Assembly: GCF_017114945.1 (NCBI RefSeq)
Contig: NZ_JABXKQ010000013.1
Location: 1 to 46,691 of the forward strand
Origin: Nostoc sp. JL34
GTDB lineage: Bacteria > Cyanobacteriota > Cyanobacteriia > Cyanobacteriales > Nostocaceae
DNA length: 46,691 bases
Direction: 5' to 3'
Under the pieces are notes generated by a model that made no database searches, was not told the origin of the DNA, and saw only the letters and a list, made by a program, of their open reading frames with translations. Every line of letters starts with the position of its first letter. Position 1 is the first letter of the stretch. The position numbers and the translations under genes are program-made. Shown one piece after another: positions 43,683 through 46,691 of the stretch.

Positions 43683-45932
43683 ATGAATATAAATCCAGTG
43701 GAATCAACTATGGAGTTGACAAAATTATCGCCACCTCAAATTCTTTTCGGCACAGAAGTAGATGAAAAAAGCAGTAGCGAGCAGTTTCTACTGAGCATGT
43801 ACGATTCTGTGCAGGCATCAATATTTGTAGTTGATGTTCTGGAGGACGGAGATTTTCGATATGTAGCACTTAATCCCACTCATGAGCGGTGGATAGGCAT
43901 TCGCTCAGACGATCTCCGGGGCAAAAAACCAGAGGATATTCTCTCTCCCATTGATGCTGCTAGGGTGCGTCAGCACTATACTGACTGCGTACACTTTGGC
44001 ACAACTATTTCTTACGAACAATGTTTACAATTCCAGGGAATTCCCACTTGGTGGAGTACGACTCTCACCCCACTAAAGGATACTAACTCCAGGATTTATC
44101 GACTGATTGGTACTAGTAGCAATACCACTCCTGTAAAGCAAGCAGAACAAGCGATCAGATTCCAGGCGGAACGGGAGCAACTACTAGAAGCGATCGCTGG
44201 ACGGATTCACCAATATGTAGAGTTAGAGACTATTCTGCATCAGACAACAATTGAACTGCGGCAGTTTTTGAATTGCGATCGCGTGCTAATTTATCGTTTC
44301 GAGGCTGATGGCAGTGGAGTAATCATTGCTGAATCATGTGTGGCTGCTATTGATCCACTTTTGGGAAAAAACATCACCGATCCCTGCTTGGGTGGCAAAC
44401 ATGCAGAACACTACGGACGAGGTTGCATTCAAGTTGTCGAAGATATTTATGCAGCCAGGTTGCATCCTTGTCATATAGATTTACTGGCATCTTTGCAGAT
44501 CAGAGCCAATCTAGTCGTGCCGATTTTCCAAGAGCAAGATATGTGGGGACTGTTGATTGCCCAGCATTGTCACCAAACGCGTCAATGGCAGCAAACGGAA
44601 ACTGACTTGCTCAAGCAGTTGGCAACTCAAATCGGCATTGCTGTTCAACAGGCAGAACTTCATCAGCAGATCAAGGATCTTAAAGTCAAGATGGAGTTGC
44701 AAAAACAGAAGCACACCAATCAGTTGCAGCAGGTGCGAAACTTTGAAGCCTTGGTGCGACGGATGACAGAACAAATCCGCGACAGTCTTGATGAAACTCA
44801 GGTGTTGCAGACACTCACCCAGGAATTAGTACAGTTACTGAACCTTGAGCGTTGCCAAATCGAACTCTATAGCACCTGCCAAACTCTAGTTACTATTACT
44901 TACGAATACAGCATTAACTTACCTCAGTGTCAAGGATTGACCAGACAGATTGCAGACCGTCTGGAAGTTTATCAGTCGCTATTACAAAAACAACCATTGC
45001 AATTTTTAGAAATTGTGCCGGGATGGCAACCAAAGTTGCTAGTTATGTCCCAGATGGCTTGTCCAATTTTCGATACTCAAGGGATTTTGGGAAATATTTG
45101 GTTAACAAGACCATCACAAGAGGCTTTTGATGAATTTGAAATTGAGCTAGTGCAGCAGGTAGCAAATGAATGTGCGATCGCCATTCGTCAAGCCCAGCTT
45201 TACAAGCAAACCCAGGCACAGGTAAAAGAACTAGAAAAATGCGATCGGCTCAAAAACCAATTTCTCAGAACTCTATCCCAGGAACTGCGGACACCAATAA
45301 CTAGCATCAGTCTTGCAGTCCAAACTCTTGAAAGTGTCCTCACACCAGCAGAAATATCAGATATAGAAATAATTCCACAACTCTTGCAGATTCTGCATAA
45401 CGAGTGTGGGAGAGAAAGCAAGTTAATTAACGACCTACTCACACTCACATATCTAGAAGCGGAACCCGATCCCCCAACTTTGATTGCCATTGACTTTCAA
45501 AGCTGGCTTCACCCCATTATCGAGTCTTTTCGAGACCTCACCAACTGTCAAAGACAGCAGTTAAACCTGAGAGTTGATCATGCGCTGCCGCTTTTAGAGA
45601 CAGATATCACTGATTTGGAGCGGATTGTCACCGAACTGCTTAACCATACCTGTAAATACACCCCAGCGGGCGAATCCATCACAGTCTATGCTCACCTGAT
45701 AGGGGATGCAGTAGAGCTTAGTATTACAAATTCTGGAATAGAGCTTACCAGCAATGAACTGTCACGGATATTTGAGCCTTTCTATCACCTTTCCAAACAT
45801 GATCCCTGGAAACATAGTGGCACAGGACTGGAACTGGCATTAGTGCAGAAAATGGTCAGACATTTAGGCGGCTCAATTCATGTAAATAGTGCAGCAGGTC
45901 AAACCACTTTCACCGTCAGATTCCCCTTTTAA
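43683..45932 (+). CDS. PAS-GAF(cyanobacteriochrome)-GAF sensor with degenerate histidine-kinase module
   Basis: The 749-residue protein has a PAS domain (about 35-150), a GAF domain (about 190-335), a coiled linker, a second GAF (about 365-510), an HisKA-like region (525-590) and an HATPase region (630-749). The first GAF looks like a bilin-binding cyanobacteriochrome: D233-P-C235-L matches the DXCF motif and C263-H264 is the canonical chromophore site before IDLLASLQIRANLVVPI. The kinase is abnormal. The H-box reads LSQELRTP, with Gln533 in place of the phospho-accepting His. The N-box reads ELLNHTCKYT, with His655 where the Mg-binding Asn is usual. The G2 box is GTGLEL rather than GTGLGL. 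A pseudokinase is likely. No response regulator is adjacent. Confidence 0.85.
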   Translation: MNINPVESTMELTKLSPPQILFGTEVDEKSSSEQFLLSMYDSVQASIFVVDVLEDGDFRYVALNPTHERWIGIRSDDLRGKKPEDILSPIDAARVRQHYTDCVHFGTTISYEQCLQFQGIPTWWSTTLTPLKDTNSRIYRLIGTSSNTTPVKQAEQAIRFQAEREQLLEAIAGRIHQYVELETILHQTTIELRQFLNCDRVLIYRFEADGSGVIIAESCVAAIDPLLGKNITDPCLGGKHAEHYGRGCIQVVEDIYAARLHPCHIDLLASLQIRANLVVPIFQEQDMWGLLIAQHCHQTRQWQQTETDLLKQLATQIGIAVQQAELHQQIKDLKVKMELQKQKHTNQLQQVRNFEALVRRMTEQIRDSLDETQVLQTLTQELVQLLNLERCQIELYSTCQTLVTITYEYSINLPQCQGLTRQIADRLEVYQSLLQKQPLQFLEIVPGWQPKLLVMSQMACPIFDTQGILGNIWLTRPSQEAFDEFEIELVQQVANECAIAIRQAQLYKQTQAQVKELEKCDRLKNQFLRTLSQELRTPITSISLAVQTLESVLTPAEISDIEIIPQLLQILHNECGRESKLINDLLTLTYLEAEPDPPTLIAIDFQSWLHPIIESFRDLTNCQRQQLNLRVDHALPLLETDITDLERIVTELLNHTCKYTPAGESITVYAHLIGDAVELSITNSGIELTSNELSRIFEPFYHLSKHDPWKHSGTGLELALVQKMVRHLGGSIHVNSAAGQTTFTVRFPF

Positions 45933-45993
45933 CTGGTTTTTTGGGGCGGCACTGGCTAAATGTCAGATGTTGTGCTACTATTGTTATTTGTGT

Positions 45994-46014
45994 GGGTGAC
46001 TAGCTCAACGGTAG
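45994..46014 (+). other. tRNA-like 5' fragment
   Basis: These 21 bases read like the acceptor strand and D-arm of a tRNA (GGGTGAC, then TAGCTCAACGGTAG). The sequence then departs: no anticodon stem, T-arm or CCA follows. An integrase-like gene starts 80 bases on, so this could be the 5' half of a tRNA gene split by a past integration. A chance match is possible. Confidence 0.4.
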
Positions 46015-46024
46015 CCTCCATTAC

Positions 46025-46093
46025 ACGAATAACCCCTAAAATAAGGGTTATCTCTAATATCTCTCAATGGTTTCATCCATTATTGAGAGATAA
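46025..46093 (+). promoter_or_regulatory. Two adjacent hairpins before the integrase gene
   Basis: ATAACCC..GGGTTAT (about 46027-46050) is followed by TATCTCTCAA..TTGAGAGATA (about 46057-46092), whose right arm touches the start codon at 46094. The second hairpin would bury the ribosome site and may limit integrase translation. It could equally be part of an attachment site. Confidence 0.5.
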
Positions 46094-46576
46094 ATGAGAG
46101 ACGAGTCTTCAGACAATTTAATTGGCTTTGAACGCTTACTAGCCTTATTTAAGGATGTTCAAAAGCAGACCCCTTCAGGAGTTGGACTGAAAAGAGAAAC
46201 TAAGCCTTATGGCACCTACATACTAATCCAGTTTAAACTAGGAACTAAGCGGGTAGCTAAAGCTTGTGGGTGTACTTTCACTCAACTGGGAATAGTTGAA
46301 GCCCTCCAAAAAGCTAAAAAGGTGGCTGAGGCTCTAAATAGCTTTTCCACTGAAACAGAGTTCTGGAGTTGGTATGATCAAACCATTCTCACTAAAAATA
46401 CAATCCAAAATAACCTAATTACCTTTAAGCAGGCTATTGAGATAGCAGAGGGTCATTTTTGGAATAGTGTGAGGAAAAATACGGTAAGGGATAAGAGTAA
46501 TCCTTCTCATCAATCATGCTGGTATGATGCTTATGCGAGGTTCTATAAAAGTCTTCCCTTAAGTAGGTGGGCATAA
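46094..46576 (+). pseudogene. Truncated tyrosine-recombinase (integrase), interrupted by an IS
   Basis: The open frame encodes 160 residues that resemble only the N-terminal arm and SAM-like core-binding start of a cyanobacterial integrase: GTYILIQFKLGTKRVAKACGCTFTQLGIVEALQKAKKVAEAL, read by parts over residues 39-80, then EFWSWYDQTILTKN and NPSHQSCWYDAYARFYKSLP. The catalytic Arg/His/Tyr domain is missing. The last five residues (LSRWA) come from the insertion sequence that starts at 46562. Read from memory of the family, about 300 residues have been lost or displaced beyond the window. Confidence 0.65.
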
Positions 46577-46691
46577 AAAAACCAGACTATGTAAAGATAA
46601 GTAAATACAGAGAATGCATCGACATGAGGTGACTTATATATGGGCGCTCGTTTAAGAGTATTTCTAACTCGTGAGCAAGATCAAACTCTGT
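46562..46691 (+). mobile_element. Left end of an IS630-type insertion sequence
   Basis: The terminal sequence begins AGTAGGTGGGCATAAAAAAA just after a TA dinucleotide (46560-46561), as expected for IS630/Tc1 elements that target TA. A transposase gene begins at 46640 and runs off the window. The insertion breaks the integrase gene. The right end and the second TA lie outside the window. Confidence 0.6.
46640..46691 (+). CDS. IS630-family transposase, 5' end only
   Basis: The first 17 codons read MGARLRVFLTREQDQTL, which I recognise as the start of IS630-type transposases in cyanobacteria. Those continue into a helix-turn-helix and a DDE catalytic domain that are outside the window. Whether the gene is intact cannot be judged. 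Confidence 0.65.
   Translation, partial: MGARLRVFLTREQDQTL

Overview
The window looks like chromosome from a filamentous, probably heterocyst-forming cyanobacterium of the Nostoc/Anabaena group. Three things point there: very frequent HIP1-type GCGATCGC octamers, the many interspersed short palindromic repeats seen in Nostoc genomes, and cyanobacterium-restricted genes (CP12, NblA, DUF751/Ycf33, DUF3177, DUF4327, a HetZ-related protein, a cyanobacteriochrome GAF domain). All identifications come from reading sequence and remembered family motifs; no database search was run.

Layout. 0-3 kb: an Rpn/DUF4351 nuclease-like gene whose 3' end has been tandemly duplicated, an intergenic stretch packed with repeats, and mtnP. 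3-8.1 kb: a calcineurin-like phosphoesterase, a FIST sensory protein, CP12 and three small conserved cyanobacterial proteins. 8.1-13.1 kb: an overlapping two-gene unit (small acidic protein plus retropepsin-like protease), then cbiD, guaA and a lone receiver-domain response regulator. 13.6-15.1 kb: a divergent TetR/SDR pair whose base composition differs from its surroundings and which is probably acquired. 15.3-23.5 kb: small conserved proteins, rbfA with the DUF751 gene, a Dam-type methylase facing a PD-(D/E)XK nuclease (probable type II restriction-modification), a HetZ-related protein, a YciO-type protein and larC. 24.4-35.3 kb: a radical SAM protein, a PaiB-like flavoprotein and a same-strand run of flavin monooxygenase, amidohydrolase, alpha/beta hydrolase, SGNH hydrolase, aldo/keto reductase and ABC exporter that looks like an uncharacterised catabolic or modification cassette. 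35.4-43.2 kb: a pentapeptide-repeat membrane protein behind a quinone-oxidoreductase-like gene, a micro pentapeptide protein, a single-TM protein, NblA and a double-RCK ion-channel protein. 43.7 kb to the end: a PAS-GAF-GAF-kinase protein, then a truncated integrase cut by the left end of an IS630-type element that runs off the window.

The most interesting gene is the photosensor-like protein at 43683-45932. Its first GAF domain carries the two cysteines of a DXCF-class cyanobacteriochrome (C235 in D-P-C-L and C263 in C-H, 28 residues apart). Its kinase half has lost the phospho-accepting histidine (Q533) and also departs from consensus in the N and G2 boxes. It therefore looks like a bilin-binding light sensor coupled to a pseudokinase. 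Other points of note are the retropepsin-like pair, a secretion signal that appears to be built partly from a genomic repeat, the hydrolase/monooxygenase cassette, and an integrase gene broken by an insertion sequence beside a tRNA-like 5' fragment.
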